The translations under genes were made by a program, and so were the position numbers. From positions 78,501 through 142,500 of the forward strand of contig NZ_FNLB01000006.1 of the NCBI RefSeq assembly GCF_900104145.1: a DNA stretch of 64,000 bases. The letters are read 5' to 3'. How positions within the stretch are numbered: position 1 is the first letter of the stretch; the number at the start of each line of letters is the position of its first letter. Shown here one piece after another: positions 44,319 through 53,382 of the stretch. This stretch comes from Pseudovibrio sp. Tun.PSC04-5.I4 (GTDB taxonomy: Bacteria > Pseudomonadota > Alphaproteobacteria > Rhizobiales > Stappiaceae). A model generated the notes under the pieces. The model saw only the letters and a program-made list of their open reading frames with translations. It searched no databases and had not been told where the DNA came from.

Positions 44319-45329
44319 CTAAACCCGCCGCAACAACTGCACAACGGTGGAACCCGGCTCGCGTAGAGGCGAGGTACACACAGACAGCACACGGCCCGCA
44401 CACGGCGCTTTGTAGGTCGCAACCACATCGCCAAAAGCGTTGGAAAGAGTGGCAACGTCCTGCCCCTCAACAACATCTTCATTGAGCTTTACCAGCACCC
44501 GTGCAAACCCACCTTGGTCTGCACGAATGGATACGTCGTCATTGCCAACAAAGCTCTCGATACCCAGCAGATCAACCTTACCCTTGATCATGCCGTAGTC
44601 GATCATGGTGTTGAGCACGCCCTGCACCCCACGGCGCGTCATATCAGGGTCAAAAATGTTCGCGCAGCCCAGCTCAACGGTGAGGGATGGAATACCGGCC
44701 ATAACCAACTCTGTTTCTACAGAACCATCAATGCCGTCATCCTCTTGGATCTGGTCTGCTGGCTGCAATGCCGCCAGTCGGCAGACATCAGCACTGCGGA
44801 AATCGGCAAACAGAAAATACGGAAAGGCTGATCCGGTAGAATCCGTGTGCAGGTCCAAAAAGAGGTCCGCGTTACCCATGTAAAGATTGTGCCACAACGC
44901 ATAGGCAAACCGGCTGCCCGCGTTGGAGCTGTTCGCATCTCCCGGCATCATCCGGTTGAGGTTGGTCAGCGTCTGGGTTTCTGTCTGCGCCGGATAATAC
45001 CGCGACGCCAGCTGCATACCGGGCGGGTTTGCACCGGGGACGAGCACAACAGTACCCTTCAGATTGACTGGGTCCAGATGCGGCAAAACCTGATGGATCA
45101 CATCCACGCCTTGCACTTCATCTCCATGCAAGGTGGACTGCAAAAACAACTTTGTCCCGTCGTCCTGCCCCTTCACCACGATCACAGGGATGCGGTGATA
45201 GTTGCCCAGAGAATCCGTTGTGGCTTTAAAGAAGAAACGGTGCGTTCCAGCAGAAAGCTCATCCACGCTGAGCTTCTCGATAACGGGTACACCATCAATA
45301 ATATCGGAAGTTATTTTCATGCCAGACAT
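44319..45329 (-). CDS. AstE/AspA-family zinc deacylase
   Basis: 336-residue M14-type zinc enzyme of the succinylglutamate desuccinylase/aspartoacylase family. Zinc ligands are in STLHGDEVQG (about 65-74) and the His of DLHTDSTG (about 159-166), with the catalytic Glu in TVELGCANIF (about 218). A C-terminal beta-barrel ends in TYKAPCAGRVLSV, as in family members that deacylate N-acyl amino acids such as ectoine intermediates. Substrate unknown, and no ectoine (doeABCD) or ast genes are close. Convergent with the EamA gene. Confidence 0.85.
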   Translation of the reverse strand: MSGMKITSDIIDGVPVIEKLSVDELSAGTHRFFFKATTDSLGNYHRIPVIVVKGQDDGTKLFLQSTLHGDEVQGVDVIHQVLPHLDPVNLKGTVVLVPGANPPGMQLASRYYPAQTETQTLTNLNRMMPGDANSSNAGSRFAYALWHNLYMGNADLFLDLHTDSTGSAFPYFLFADFRSADVCRLAALQPADQIQEDDGIDGSVETELVMAGIPSLTVELGCANIFDPDMTRRGVQGVLNTMIDYGMIKGKVDLLGIESFVGNDDVSIRADQGGFARVLVKLNEDVVEGQDVATLSNAFGDVVATYKAPCAGRVLSVCTSPLREPGSTVVQLLRRV

Positions 45330-45466
45330 CTAAGGGGCGAACTCTCCAAAATGCAAGGAAGCACCCTTAGAACCTTGTGATGAGATCAACCTTTTCTAAG
45401 CAGTTTCATATTGCGACTCGCTCGATAATAAACGTACACACCCGTATACGAATAAAGGGGTAGGGC

Positions 45467-46264
45467 GTGACGACAGCACATAAAACAGCATTTTCTGGCT
45501 TGCAGGAGATCTATGATCTGGCAAGGCCGCGTTACCCGAAGAAAGCTCTGGATCATATTTGCGGTCTGCTGCCTCAGTCGGCAGGGGTGGAGAAGAAACA
45601 CTTGTTGGATGTCGGCTGCGGCACGGGCATTCTCACCCGTCAGCTACGGGATGCCTGTCGCGATTTCAAAATCACCGGCTGTGATTTGAATGAAGACATG
45701 ATCTCCCAGGCCCGCGCCAGCGATAAAAAGGGCCGTACCAACGCTGAAACCGGTGCAATAGAATGGCACATCTCCCCAGCTGAAACCTTACCGTTTGCGT
45801 CAGACAGCATCAACCTGATCACCGTTGCTCAGGCCGCGCAGTGGTTTGTCCGTCCTCAGTTTTATACCGAAGCGCAGCGCCTTTTGAACCCCACTTCCGG
45901 CAGGCTCGTCATCCTTGAGAACAACCGCAATCTGGAAGCCAGCGCGTTTATGGAGGATTACGAGGCCCTCATTGAGACACATAACCCAACATATTCCCGC
46001 AATTATCGCGGGTTTGATTATGCGGGCGAAATGGCGTCTGCGGGCTTCAAACAGGTAGAGACGCATAACGTGCCGTGGACCCGTACAATGGAACAGGCAA
46101 ATTTCGTGCAAATGGCGAAGTCCTCCACAAAGGTGCAGGCTGCAATCGAAGCAAGTGGCGGAGAGTTCCTAACCCACCTCAGTATGATCTTGCAAAGGCA
46201 TTGGGGCAGGGCAGGCAGTGTGAATGTAGCCTACACCACAGCGCTGTATTGCGGTAAAGTTTAG
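45467..46264 (+). CDS. Class I SAM-dependent methyltransferase
   Basis: 265 residues. SAM-binding motif I is LLDVGCGTGILTRQL (about 45-59), then the acidic GCDLNEDMI, the motif around AETLPFASDSINLITVAQAAQWF (Methyltransf_11 type) and motif III LVILENNRN. It looks like small-molecule methyltransferases active on acids or lipids; substrate unknown. The start is GTG with AGGGG upstream. Thirty-five bases after its stop comes the AhpD-like gene on the same strand, so they may share a transcript. Confidence 0.85.
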   Translation: MTTAHKTAFSGLQEIYDLARPRYPKKALDHICGLLPQSAGVEKKHLLDVGCGTGILTRQLRDACRDFKITGCDLNEDMISQARASDKKGRTNAETGAIEWHISPAETLPFASDSINLITVAQAAQWFVRPQFYTEAQRLLNPTSGRLVILENNRNLEASAFMEDYEALIETHNPTYSRNYRGFDYAGEMASAGFKQVETHNVPWTRTMEQANFVQMAKSSTKVQAAIEASGGEFLTHLSMILQRHWGRAGSVNVAYTTALYCGKV

Positions 46265-46299
46265 CCACACTTTTACATTTAGATATTGGATCGCGGCAG

Positions 46300-46869
46300 A
46301 TGTCCTGGATTTCATACACTCCTTTTAAAGATGCAACAGGACGCTTGAAGGCGTCCTATGAGAAGTACAAAAGACCCAACAACACAATCGCCAATATCTT
46401 CAGCGTGCATTCTCTGCGCCCGCATACGCTGGAAGGTCATGTAGCGTTTTACCGGTCTGTGATTGGACATTCCGGAAATACGTTGCCTCTGTGGTTTCTG
46501 GAGGCCATCGGCGTCTATGTGAGCGTGTTAAACAACTGCGCCTACTGCATTGATCATCACATTCATTTTGGCGGAGTTGCCTATCCGGAGAGTGCAGACC
46601 AGTGGGATGACATTGCTCAGTCCTTAAAGGACGTCACGCCCTCCGCTGCCTTTCACGGTAAGCAACTGGCATTCATGGATTACGCTGAGAAACTCACCAG
46701 CGCACCATCCTCCATCACTGAAGAAGATATTGCAGCTCTTCGCGAGGCGGGGGCAGACGATGGTGCGATTCTGGAGGTCAATCAGGTGGCAGGTTACTTC
46801 GCCTACGCCAATCGCACAGTCCTCGGTCTTGGCGTATCTCTGGCTGGAGAAACCCATGAGGCGAGTTAG
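46300..46869 (+). CDS. AhpD/CMD-family peroxidase-related protein
   Basis: 189 residues, all-helical carboxymuconolactone decarboxylase fold with the AhpD-type redox motif: Cys80 and Cys83 in NNCAYCIDHH, followed by His86/His87, and an acidic residue in FLEAIGVYVS before. Members reduce peroxides or thiols with a partner dihydrolipoamide protein. Downstream of and probably co-transcribed with the methyltransferase. Physiological role undefined. Confidence 0.87.
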   Translation: MSWISYTPFKDATGRLKASYEKYKRPNNTIANIFSVHSLRPHTLEGHVAFYRSVIGHSGNTLPLWFLEAIGVYVSVLNNCAYCIDHHIHFGGVAYPESADQWDDIAQSLKDVTPSAAFHGKQLAFMDYAEKLTSAPSSITEEDIAALREAGADDGAILEVNQVAGYFAYANRTVLGLGVSLAGETHEAS

Positions 46870-46926
46870 AGCCATAGTGGCCAGATAGGCTTGCTCTAAA
46901 ACCCTATGAGCCGCTCCAGCCGAGCA

Positions 46927-47919
46927 TCAGATCTTTTCTGCCAGAAGTATAATGCCAGCACCCTCCTCAAAGAATGCATCTCTCATCAGGTCATTCTTCA
47001 AATCGTGACTTAAAAGATCAAAGCTTATGCCCGGAACAATTATTTTGAGATGAAAGCCAGCTTCGCGTATGTATTTTGCCAAGCCATATCCCGAGAAGGA
47101 TATAGTGTGTGGTTCATACAAAATATTGTCGCGATTTCCTTGCCTGAGGCGATGAATTTGGTCAGCTCCATCCGGCACTTCAACAAGGAGCTTTCCACCA
47201 GGCTTCAAAGCTTTGTGTACCTTACCGAAAAACGCGGGTAACTCACCGATATAAAGATGTTCAATTATATGGCTTGCAATAACGTGATCAATAGCCTCGT
47301 TGAGCTGTTCCAACTTAACCAGATTAACGCCAAGCTCTTTTCCCAAAATCTTCTGGGAGTAGGGATCAGGCTCGTCTGCAAACTTCTGCAACGACTTGGA
47401 TTCTCTTAAAGTGACGCCCACCCCACAGCCGATATCTAAGATCGAGTGTGCCTTGTCATGTTCAAGTAAATCGAGATGTTTCTTGGCCCGCTGCCTCATA
47501 CGCTCAAAGGTAGGTGATTGATAAAACGGATTAGACGCATGATAAAACTCTCCACTGTAGGTGCGAAAAGGTTGGACGTTCTCTTGGTATTCCTCCGCGT
47601 AATATGCGTCGAGATCAAAATCGATAAATGGCACGAAAGTCATGCCGCAAGAGGTACATCGCACATGCAAAAGGCGGGCAAATTTCTCGCTTTTGACAAA
47701 GGGATACGAAGCGACTTCTAATGCCGACCCTGAGATTGATTTACAGCATGTCCAGTGCTGGCTAAGGTCATCCACTAGTTGGAATTCAGGGGCATTTCTT
47801 CGGACCCGAACCATAAAGCCTGCATATTTATCGTAATTATCTCTAACTCGTTTGAATTTATTGATGTCTTTTCGGATGTTCTTTAGATGGCCAATTGATC
47901 TATTCAGCAAATCTGACAT
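46927..47919 (-). CDS. SAM-dependent methyltransferase with N-terminal Cys pairs
   Basis: 330 residues. An N-terminal zinc-ribbon-like part (Cys pair in HWTCCKS near 57 and CTSCGMTF near 87) precedes a Methyltransf_23-type domain: SILDIGCGVGVTLRES (about 158-173), ASHIIEHLYIGELPAFF and LKPGGKLLVEVPDG. This layout is typical of methyltransferases that modify sugars of surface polysaccharides or natural products. The gene looks more AT-rich than its neighbours and stands alone, which suggests acquisition by transfer. Substrate unknown. Confidence 0.83.
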   Translation of the reverse strand: MSDLLNRSIGHLKNIRKDINKFKRVRDNYDKYAGFMVRVRRNAPEFQLVDDLSQHWTCCKSISGSALEVASYPFVKSEKFARLLHVRCTSCGMTFVPFIDFDLDAYYAEEYQENVQPFRTYSGEFYHASNPFYQSPTFERMRQRAKKHLDLLEHDKAHSILDIGCGVGVTLRESKSLQKFADEPDPYSQKILGKELGVNLVKLEQLNEAIDHVIASHIIEHLYIGELPAFFGKVHKALKPGGKLLVEVPDGADQIHRLRQGNRDNILYEPHTISFSGYGLAKYIREAGFHLKIIVPGISFDLLSHDLKNDLMRDAFFEEGAGIILLAEKI

Positions 47920-48133
47920 ATCTCACCTGCATAAAATTTTGCTTTATTATTCTTATTACCGCAGATGACGAAACCCTTGAATAAATGCCCTTGACCCAGA
48001 GGGGGATTACTATGTCGAGCCTAGCTCTATGCGTAAACGATCACTAAATCACGTAGCCTCAATGCATTTGCAGGCAGCCTTGCAAGAGTTAAGCGTGAAA
48101 AAGTACAACTATAAATTGACATGAGATACTAGT

Positions 48134-48151
48134 TGATACATACATGTATCA
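48134..48151. promoter_or_regulatory. TetR operator overlapping its own start codon
   Basis: TGATACATACATGTATCA is a perfect 8-2-8 palindrome whose last base is the A of the tetR ATG. TTGACA at 48116-48121 is a fitting -35 element, so the palindrome would cover the -10 region and transcription start. This suggests direct autorepression. Confidence 0.65.
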
Positions 48152-48705
48152 TGTCAATACCACTCCAAAACACCACCAAAGATAAATTGCTTGAGGCTGC
48201 TGTGCGGGTGCTCAACGTCCACCCCGGAGCCTCCCTAGCTGATGTTGCCCTGCGAGCCGGTGTAAAGCGGGTCACGCTGCACCGAGTTATCGGCACGCGG
48301 GAAGATTTGCTGCGAGAACTGGCCCTGCGCTCGCTGGCGCAGACGGACGCCGCATGTCAACACGCGGTCATCGGCAAAGCTAAGTCCATCGACCAGCTGA
48401 AAGCCATTGTCGCCGCTCTTGTCCCTCATGCGGAGAATTGCCACTTCCTCTGGAAAAATCCAGATATCTGTGATGATCCGGAAATCGCGCGTGATGTAAA
48501 ACACCATGAGAAGGTGCTGCTTACGCTCATAGAGCGCGTCATAACTGAGGGGCACATCCAACCATCGCTTTCGCCTAAGTGGGTTATGGCTTCTCTTGAT
48601 GCTGTGCTTTACGCTGCTGCAACCACAGCACGGCAAGAGGATATGCCCATGGAAGAGGCCAGTTCCCTCGCTGTGCAAACGTTGTTTGGCGGCATCAAAG
48701 CATAA
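48151..48705 (+). CDS. TetR-family regulator, probably autoregulated
   Basis: 184 residues: TetR HTH at about 5-55 (ASLADVALRAGVKRVTLHRVIG), then a short helical effector domain with His and acidic residues (HFLWKNPDICDDPE). No Shine-Dalgarno sequence precedes the ATG because a palindromic operator fills that space; a TTG six codons upstream (48133) is an unattractive alternative. The mRNA may be leaderless. It lies 91 bases before a DUF418 membrane-protein gene on the same strand, its likely target. Confidence 0.85.
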   Translation: MSIPLQNTTKDKLLEAAVRVLNVHPGASLADVALRAGVKRVTLHRVIGTREDLLRELALRSLAQTDAACQHAVIGKAKSIDQLKAIVAALVPHAENCHFLWKNPDICDDPEIARDVKHHEKVLLTLIERVITEGHIQPSLSPKWVMASLDAVLYAAATTARQEDMPMEEASSLAVQTLFGGIKA

Positions 48706-48796
48706 CGAATCCAACCTGCATCATAAGCCGAGCAAAAACAGTCAGCCTATCCGCACCTATAAAGGCCACCGCGCAATGGCCTCAGGAGAGTATGAG

Positions 48797-49852
48797 ATGA
48801 ATGCCCAGTTGAAGCCCAGCCGTCTTGAAGGTCTGGACCTTGCCCGTTTCATTGCCTTTGTCGGAATGGTCATCGTCAACTTTTCCATCGTGATGGGAGC
48901 TGAAGGGGCACAAGGTGGCCTCGGCTTTATCTTGCAAGCTCTGGAAGGCCGCGCCGCAGCAACGTTTGTGGTGCTGGCTGGGGTTGGATTGGGTCTGGCT
49001 GCACAGCTGGGTGACATCAACCTCACTGCTTGGGTGACTGTGAAGCGCGCTTTGTTTTTGCTGGCGCTCGGCTTGCTTAATATGCTTATCTTTGATGCAG
49101 ACATCCTGCATTACTACGCGTTCTATTTCCTGTTTGGTGTCATGTTACTCAAGCTGAATACCCGCGCGCTCATCGGGGTAATTCTCGCAATAGTCTTTGC
49201 CGCATTGGCACTGGTGTTTTTGCTGGATTATGACGCGGGTTGGAACTGGTCAGACTACACCTATCAGGGCTTTTGGACGCCGCTTGGTTTTGTCCGCAAC
49301 CTGTTCTTCAACGGCTGGCATCCGGTTATACCGTGGCTGGCGTTTTTGCTGTTTGGAATCGTGCTCAGCCGGTTGTCACTGTCAGAGACCAAAACCCAGC
49401 GCAATTTGATGATCGGCGGGTTGATTGGCTTCATCGCCGCAAACCTCATCAGCCTTGGTCTTGAGGCATCCTTGTTCAGAACCCATTTTGAGCTCGCCGT
49501 TCTGGCAGGTACAAGCCCGATCCCACCTATGCCCATGTATATGGCGGTGGGAATGTCCGCGGCCTCTTTTGTCATCGGCCTGTGTTTGCTGCTTGCAAAG
49601 CCTCTGGCCCGCATAAAGGTGTTGGCAGTGCTCAACCCGGCAGGGCGCCAAACGCTGACGCTCTACATCGCTCATATTCTGCTTGGCATGGGCACGCTGG
49701 AGGAGCTCGGCTTGCTGGGCGGCCAGACCTTGCAAACCTCCATGCTCGCGTCGGCTCTGTTCTGCGCCATCACCATAATCTACGCCTATATCTGGAGCCG
49801 TTTCTTCAAGCGCGGCCCCATTGAAGCCCTCATGCGCAAAGTTGCCGGATAG
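48797..49852 (+). CDS. DUF418-type polytopic membrane protein
   Basis: 351 residues with about 9-10 hydrophobic helices. The N-terminal GLDLARFIAFVGMVIVNF with Arg/Asp is like acyltransferase-3/DUF1624 proteins, and the C-terminal DUF418-like part includes NGWHPVIPWLAFLLFGIVLSRL and LNPAGRQTLTLYIAHILLG. Such proteins may transfer acyl groups across the inner membrane, but no activity is proven. AGGAG lies 8 bases before the ATG at 48797; frame upstream of that is the tetR region. Probably controlled by the TetR gene before it. Confidence 0.8.
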   Translation: MNAQLKPSRLEGLDLARFIAFVGMVIVNFSIVMGAEGAQGGLGFILQALEGRAAATFVVLAGVGLGLAAQLGDINLTAWVTVKRALFLLALGLLNMLIFDADILHYYAFYFLFGVMLLKLNTRALIGVILAIVFAALALVFLLDYDAGWNWSDYTYQGFWTPLGFVRNLFFNGWHPVIPWLAFLLFGIVLSRLSLSETKTQRNLMIGGLIGFIAANLISLGLEASLFRTHFELAVLAGTSPIPPMPMYMAVGMSAASFVIGLCLLLAKPLARIKVLAVLNPAGRQTLTLYIAHILLGMGTLEELGLLGGQTLQTSMLASALFCAITIIYAYIWSRFFKRGPIEALMRKVAG

Positions 49853-50011
49853 CCAGTTGCATGCGATTAATTGAGAGACACAACACTGGTGTTTCTCAGT
49901 ACGGAAAGGGTGGTTCACCCTAAGTCTCATTTGAGTTCACTTTGCAAGACAAACCAGCGTCTTAACGAACTGCAGCTTTTAAGGACTAAGTGAAGGCAGG
50001 CTATTGCCGAG

Positions 50012-50695
50012 CTAGGCGGTACGGCGAAGCCTGCTCAGGGTCACAGGTGTCATACCCAAAAAGCTCGCAATGCATCCATGTGAGAATTGAGATTCATGGT
50101 CGGGATAACGGTCTCTGAACCAAGTCAGTCGTTCTGCACCACGGAGCGCAGCCAGACACCACTCGCGATCCGTTTTGCGTGCAAGCTCCTCGCGGAGCAC
50201 AGCATTAGCCCAATCCCGAACCTCGTCAGATTTCAGCATTACTGCCACAAGTGCAGCTGCATCTAACTCTGCAATGGTTGCATCCGTCGTGAGTTCCAGT
50301 GACACGAGGGACGTCATCTCGCGTGTGCGCGCAACATGCGGTGTGATGATGCACGGACTGCTGTGAAATCCGACGCAGACATTGCGACCGTCGTAGTCGG
50401 TGATTTGGCTGATCGCCCTTCCGTCCAAAATCACGAGCTCGCTGCTAACCGGATCCCCCTGACGGGCCAGAATTTTACCTTTAGGAACCCAGCTGACCTT
50501 CCAAGCTTTCTCGAATTCGGCGAGCGTTGGTGTCGAGAGAGTAGGATCGATTATGCGAATGAGGCCAGCCAAATCCAAAATGTCATTTCCGTTATCAGAT
50601 GATAATGCCCCGGATGCCGAAAACTGGGCAACTGTGTGTACACGCAGGAGTATATCATATGTTTTTACAGTTCTCACCCCAAGCACGGCGCGCAT
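50012..50695 (-). CDS. Crp/Fnr-family regulator
   Basis: Cyclic-nucleotide-binding-type beta-roll (WVPKGKILARQGDPVSSELVILDGRAISQITDYDGR region) followed by a helix and a C-terminal HTH with HGCIASFLGMTPVTLSRLRR. It has no FNR-type N-terminal cysteine cluster and no visible cAMP-binding Arg-Ser pair, so the signal is unknown. The longest frame starts at 50695 but overlaps the ribosome site and start of the divergent membrane protein (ATG 50659), so the true start is probably internal, for example TTG at 50578 with GGA upstream. Confidence 0.78.
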   Translation of the reverse strand: MRAVLGVRTVKTYDILLRVHTVAQFSASGALSSDNGNDILDLAGLIRIIDPTLSTPTLAEFEKAWKVSWVPKGKILARQGDPVSSELVILDGRAISQITDYDGRNVCVGFHSSPCIITPHVARTREMTSLVSLELTTDATIAELDAAALVAVMLKSDEVRDWANAVLREELARKTDREWCLAALRGAERLTWFRDRYPDHESQFSHGCIASFLGMTPVTLSRLRRTA

Positions 50696-51237
50696 TTGTG
50701 TTTGGCGTGGCGGGGATTACAATCTACTTGTTCATGGTACTCGGTACTTTGGCCAACTTAGAAGCGCTTTCGGGTCTTAAACCGTTTGATATGCGGCCAG
50801 CAGGTTATGGGCCAGAAGATGCTCACGCTCTACTTGCATCCTTAGGAGAGGCGGGCCGTAAGTATTATCTTGAGCGTCAGTTGTTGCTGGACGCGCTCTA
50901 CCCAGCACTTCTTGCATTGACGCTTTCTAACTTCTTCTATTTGACCGGAAATGGTTTGAATGTCGGCAAGTTGGTCCGGGCGGGTGTCATCATCTCCTGG
51001 CTCGCTGCAAGTTTAGACTATGTTGAAAATGCCTGTATTGCAGCCATGCTGAAGCTTTGGCCTGAAATACCCAACGCGCTTGTCAATGTTGCCAGTTTAG
51101 CAACCATCTCGAAGTCGATCTCAACTTCTCTTGCAGTGACTGGTCTCGTAGGCCTTATTATTTGGAGGATGTGGTGCAAAAGGAAGATGAGCTTGGCAGC
51201 TCAGCCCTTTGACACTGGCGCTGATATCAAACCTTGA
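50659..51237 (+). CDS. Conserved four-helix membrane protein
   Basis: 192 residues with four hydrophobic segments (about 12-32, 83-103, 111-131, 150-170) and a conserved-looking periplasmic loop with PFDMRPAGYGPEDAHALLAS and GRKYYLERQLLLDALYP. No family function is known to me. AGGAG ends 8 bases before the ATG at 50659. It diverges from the Crp/Fnr-type gene, so that regulator may control it; no neighbour gives a pathway. Confidence 0.78.
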   Translation: MFLQFSPQARRAFVFGVAGITIYLFMVLGTLANLEALSGLKPFDMRPAGYGPEDAHALLASLGEAGRKYYLERQLLLDALYPALLALTLSNFFYLTGNGLNVGKLVRAGVIISWLAASLDYVENACIAAMLKLWPEIPNALVNVASLATISKSISTSLAVTGLVGLIIWRMWCKRKMSLAAQPFDTGADIKP

Positions 51238-52017
51238 ACGAAAGCTGCCGTCCGCCGGACGAAATGGAAGCTCTCATCTGGGCTTCAAAGGTGATTTGGT
51301 TTCACAAGGCGAACGACTGGGAAGGGCTCAGTGCAGCAAGTAGCAGGACCACGGCTCAACGCAGGCAACGTGCCAAGGTGTTGGATTTTTAATGCCAGCG
51401 AAAGTGCGCTCGCCGCCCTTTAAAATGCAAGACCGCACTCTATAACCATTTGATGAGAAGAGATATTTAGAATGTAAGGCTCTAAAGGCAGCGTTCTGCG
51501 GATGAGCAGCAGCTTGAAACCCTCACAATATCCACGAGCGAGGGAAGCGGTTACCGCTGATACAGAGCCTCACCGCCGCACAGAGGAGTGCGAGATAGAC
51601 CGCCTAAACTGGCAATGGGAACTTGTACCAGTCCAAGGCGATGTTGCCGTCAGGTACGGTGGGGAAGGTGGAAATAGGAAGAAGACAGCTCACACTCTGT
51701 CGTCTTCCCGCATTTACTGCGGGATCCAGAGCGATACCACCGACCTCAGCATCTTTGGCTCTAGATCCCGGATCTGCGCTCCGCTCGTCCGGGAAGACAC
51801 TGGTGGCCGGGCCAAAGCGAAGCGACCCACCTCAACGTCATCCCGCACTCGATGCGGGACCCAGTAATCTGAAGTCCTAGAAGTTAGGGGAGATCTGCTT
51901 CTGTGATGAGGTTGAACTGTGCAACTCAGGACAATCTTTGATAGTTATTAGGTGAGCTTATGATCGTAGAATTATGGGTTTCGGGATTACCAAGAATGAG
52001 TTTAGGAAAATGTTCCG
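51238..52017. other. Non-coding region with palindromic repeats
   Basis: 780 bases with no convincing gene. The only long frame (51502-51867) is Arg/Ser/Thr-rich, has no ribosome site and runs through the inverted repeats at 51706-51859. The remaining sequence shows no RNA gene. Confidence 0.6.
51706..51859. repeat. Cluster of three REP-like palindromes
   Basis: Three stem-loops of one family: TCCCGCA/TGCGGGA (51706-51724), TCCCGGA/TCCGGGA (51766-51794, longer loop) and TCCCGCA/TGCGGGA (51841-51859). The first and last are flanked by GTC(T/A) on the left and (T/C)CCAG on the right. This is the style of GTCATCCCGC...GCGGGATCCAG elements scattered in alphaproteobacterial intergenic DNA. Confidence 0.82.
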
Positions 52018-53382
52018 ATGAAAAGTGAAAAGCCTACATTTTCGGACTGGATTCATCTGAAAAAAGCGATCGATTTTTCAAAAGCTCCATGGCTTGGGGG
52101 GCTTTTGGGAGCAGCCCTATTGTATTCGGCAATAGCGATTTTCTTGATTTGCTTGTTTGGCTTATGGCACCTATTGGCGGCATTTTTGGGGTATGGGCAA
52201 TATGCATCTGATGCGACCGGTAGCGCGATTAGAAACATTGGCTTGGTGTTAGCCGCCGCATTTAGCGCCCCATTTTTAGTGTGGCGGTCCGTTGTGGCTC
52301 AGAAAAATGCCGATACAGCCGTTCAAAGCCAGATAACAGATCGAATAAACAAAGCTGTCGAAGGATTAGGTACGGAAAAGCTTATAAAACAAATAGTTGA
52401 ACTGCCTCGATACAAAACAAAAGATGGCAAATGGCTACGAGATGAAGACGGAAATCCCATATCAGCAGTGCGCCCCGACGGACAACCTCTAATAGACCGT
52501 GAGACTCATGAAAGTAGTGTGCCCAATCTCGAAGTTCGTATTGGTGCGATTTATGCGTTGGAACGAATTGCACAGGATAGCATGCGTGATCACTTGCAAA
52601 TTATGGAAATCCTCTGCGCATACGTGCGGGAAAACGCTCCAGCTTCTAATTTAGAGCCCACCGAACCACCATTAACGAAGATTATCCCGAAAACTGATAT
52701 CCAAGTCGTAATAAATGTATTGGGTAGACGGTCGGAAGAGCAGTTAAATACCGAACAAGAAAAGAAGTTTCGCCTCGACTTGAGAAATGCTGATCTCTCA
52801 GGAATAGATTTCCGCCATGGCAATTTTAACGCTGCATTGCTTATTAATTGTAGGTTTGAAGCGGCTTTATTTGGTAACGCTAGTTTGGAAGGAACTCTTT
52901 TTTATGGTGCACTTCTAAATTTCGCAGAATTTGCGGATGCGGATCTAAAAGGTACGCGGTTTGATTTTGCGAGTATTAACCGCCCCAAACCGCAAGTTGG
53001 CTCGTTAGCGGTAAAATATATCGGCGCAGAGTCTATATCATTGGGAAATATATATGGAATTTCTTTGGTTGCTGCGGATATTTCGGCTGTCCATTATCTG
53101 GGATCTGTTCCAGCAACCAATTTGACCTTCGGATCATCAGATACGCAACTAAGTTCTGAACTTGCATTCGAAAGAGACGAGAGTTACCTCGCATTGCAGA
53201 AAATTGAAGGGTTGCGAAGTGAGAGGGAATTTGAAAAGGCAGCAGCAATGGAAGCTGATTTATATAGCAAGTCACCATTTACAACTTGGGTTCCATTTGA
53301 TGGTAATGATCTTGATATAGGCTCTGCGTTCAGCGAATTTCAAAAAAGACTTGGCTTAGTAGGTTGGCCTCATCAAGGATAG
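52018..53382 (+). CDS. Membrane-anchored pentapeptide-repeat protein
   Basis: 454 residues. Two membrane helices near 28-58 and 75-95, a soluble helical middle with LEVRIGAIYALERIAQDSMRDH and ILCAYVRENAP (about 178-210), then pentapeptide repeats of the A(D/N)LxG kind at about 255-315 (LRNADLSGIDF, GNASLEGTLF, FADADLKGTRF), which form a quadrilateral beta-helix. The last 120 residues do not match anything I know. The gene is AT-rich compared with its neighbours and flanked by dispersed repeats (51706-51859 and 53775-53855), suggesting an insertion. Function unknown; related proteins occur widely as membrane-linked accessory genes. Confidence 0.8.
   Translation: MKSEKPTFSDWIHLKKAIDFSKAPWLGGLLGAALLYSAIAIFLICLFGLWHLLAAFLGYGQYASDATGSAIRNIGLVLAAAFSAPFLVWRSVVAQKNADTAVQSQITDRINKAVEGLGTEKLIKQIVELPRYKTKDGKWLRDEDGNPISAVRPDGQPLIDRETHESSVPNLEVRIGAIYALERIAQDSMRDHLQIMEILCAYVRENAPASNLEPTEPPLTKIIPKTDIQVVINVLGRRSEEQLNTEQEKKFRLDLRNADLSGIDFRHGNFNAALLINCRFEAALFGNASLEGTLFYGALLNFAEFADADLKGTRFDFASINRPKPQVGSLAVKYIGAESISLGNIYGISLVAADISAVHYLGSVPATNLTFGSSDTQLSSELAFERDESYLALQKIEGLRSEREFEKAAAMEADLYSKSPFTTWVPFDGNDLDIGSAFSEFQKRLGLVGWPHQG

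Noticed and set aside
48596..48796. Upstream extension of the DUF418 gene into the tetR coding region
   Set aside because: The extended residues are Lys/His-rich and not membrane-protein-like; AGGAG at 48784-48788 marks the start at 48797.
51502..51867. 121-codon frame in the 780-base gap
   Set aside because: Runs through three palindromic repeats, no ribosome site, composition driven by the repeats.
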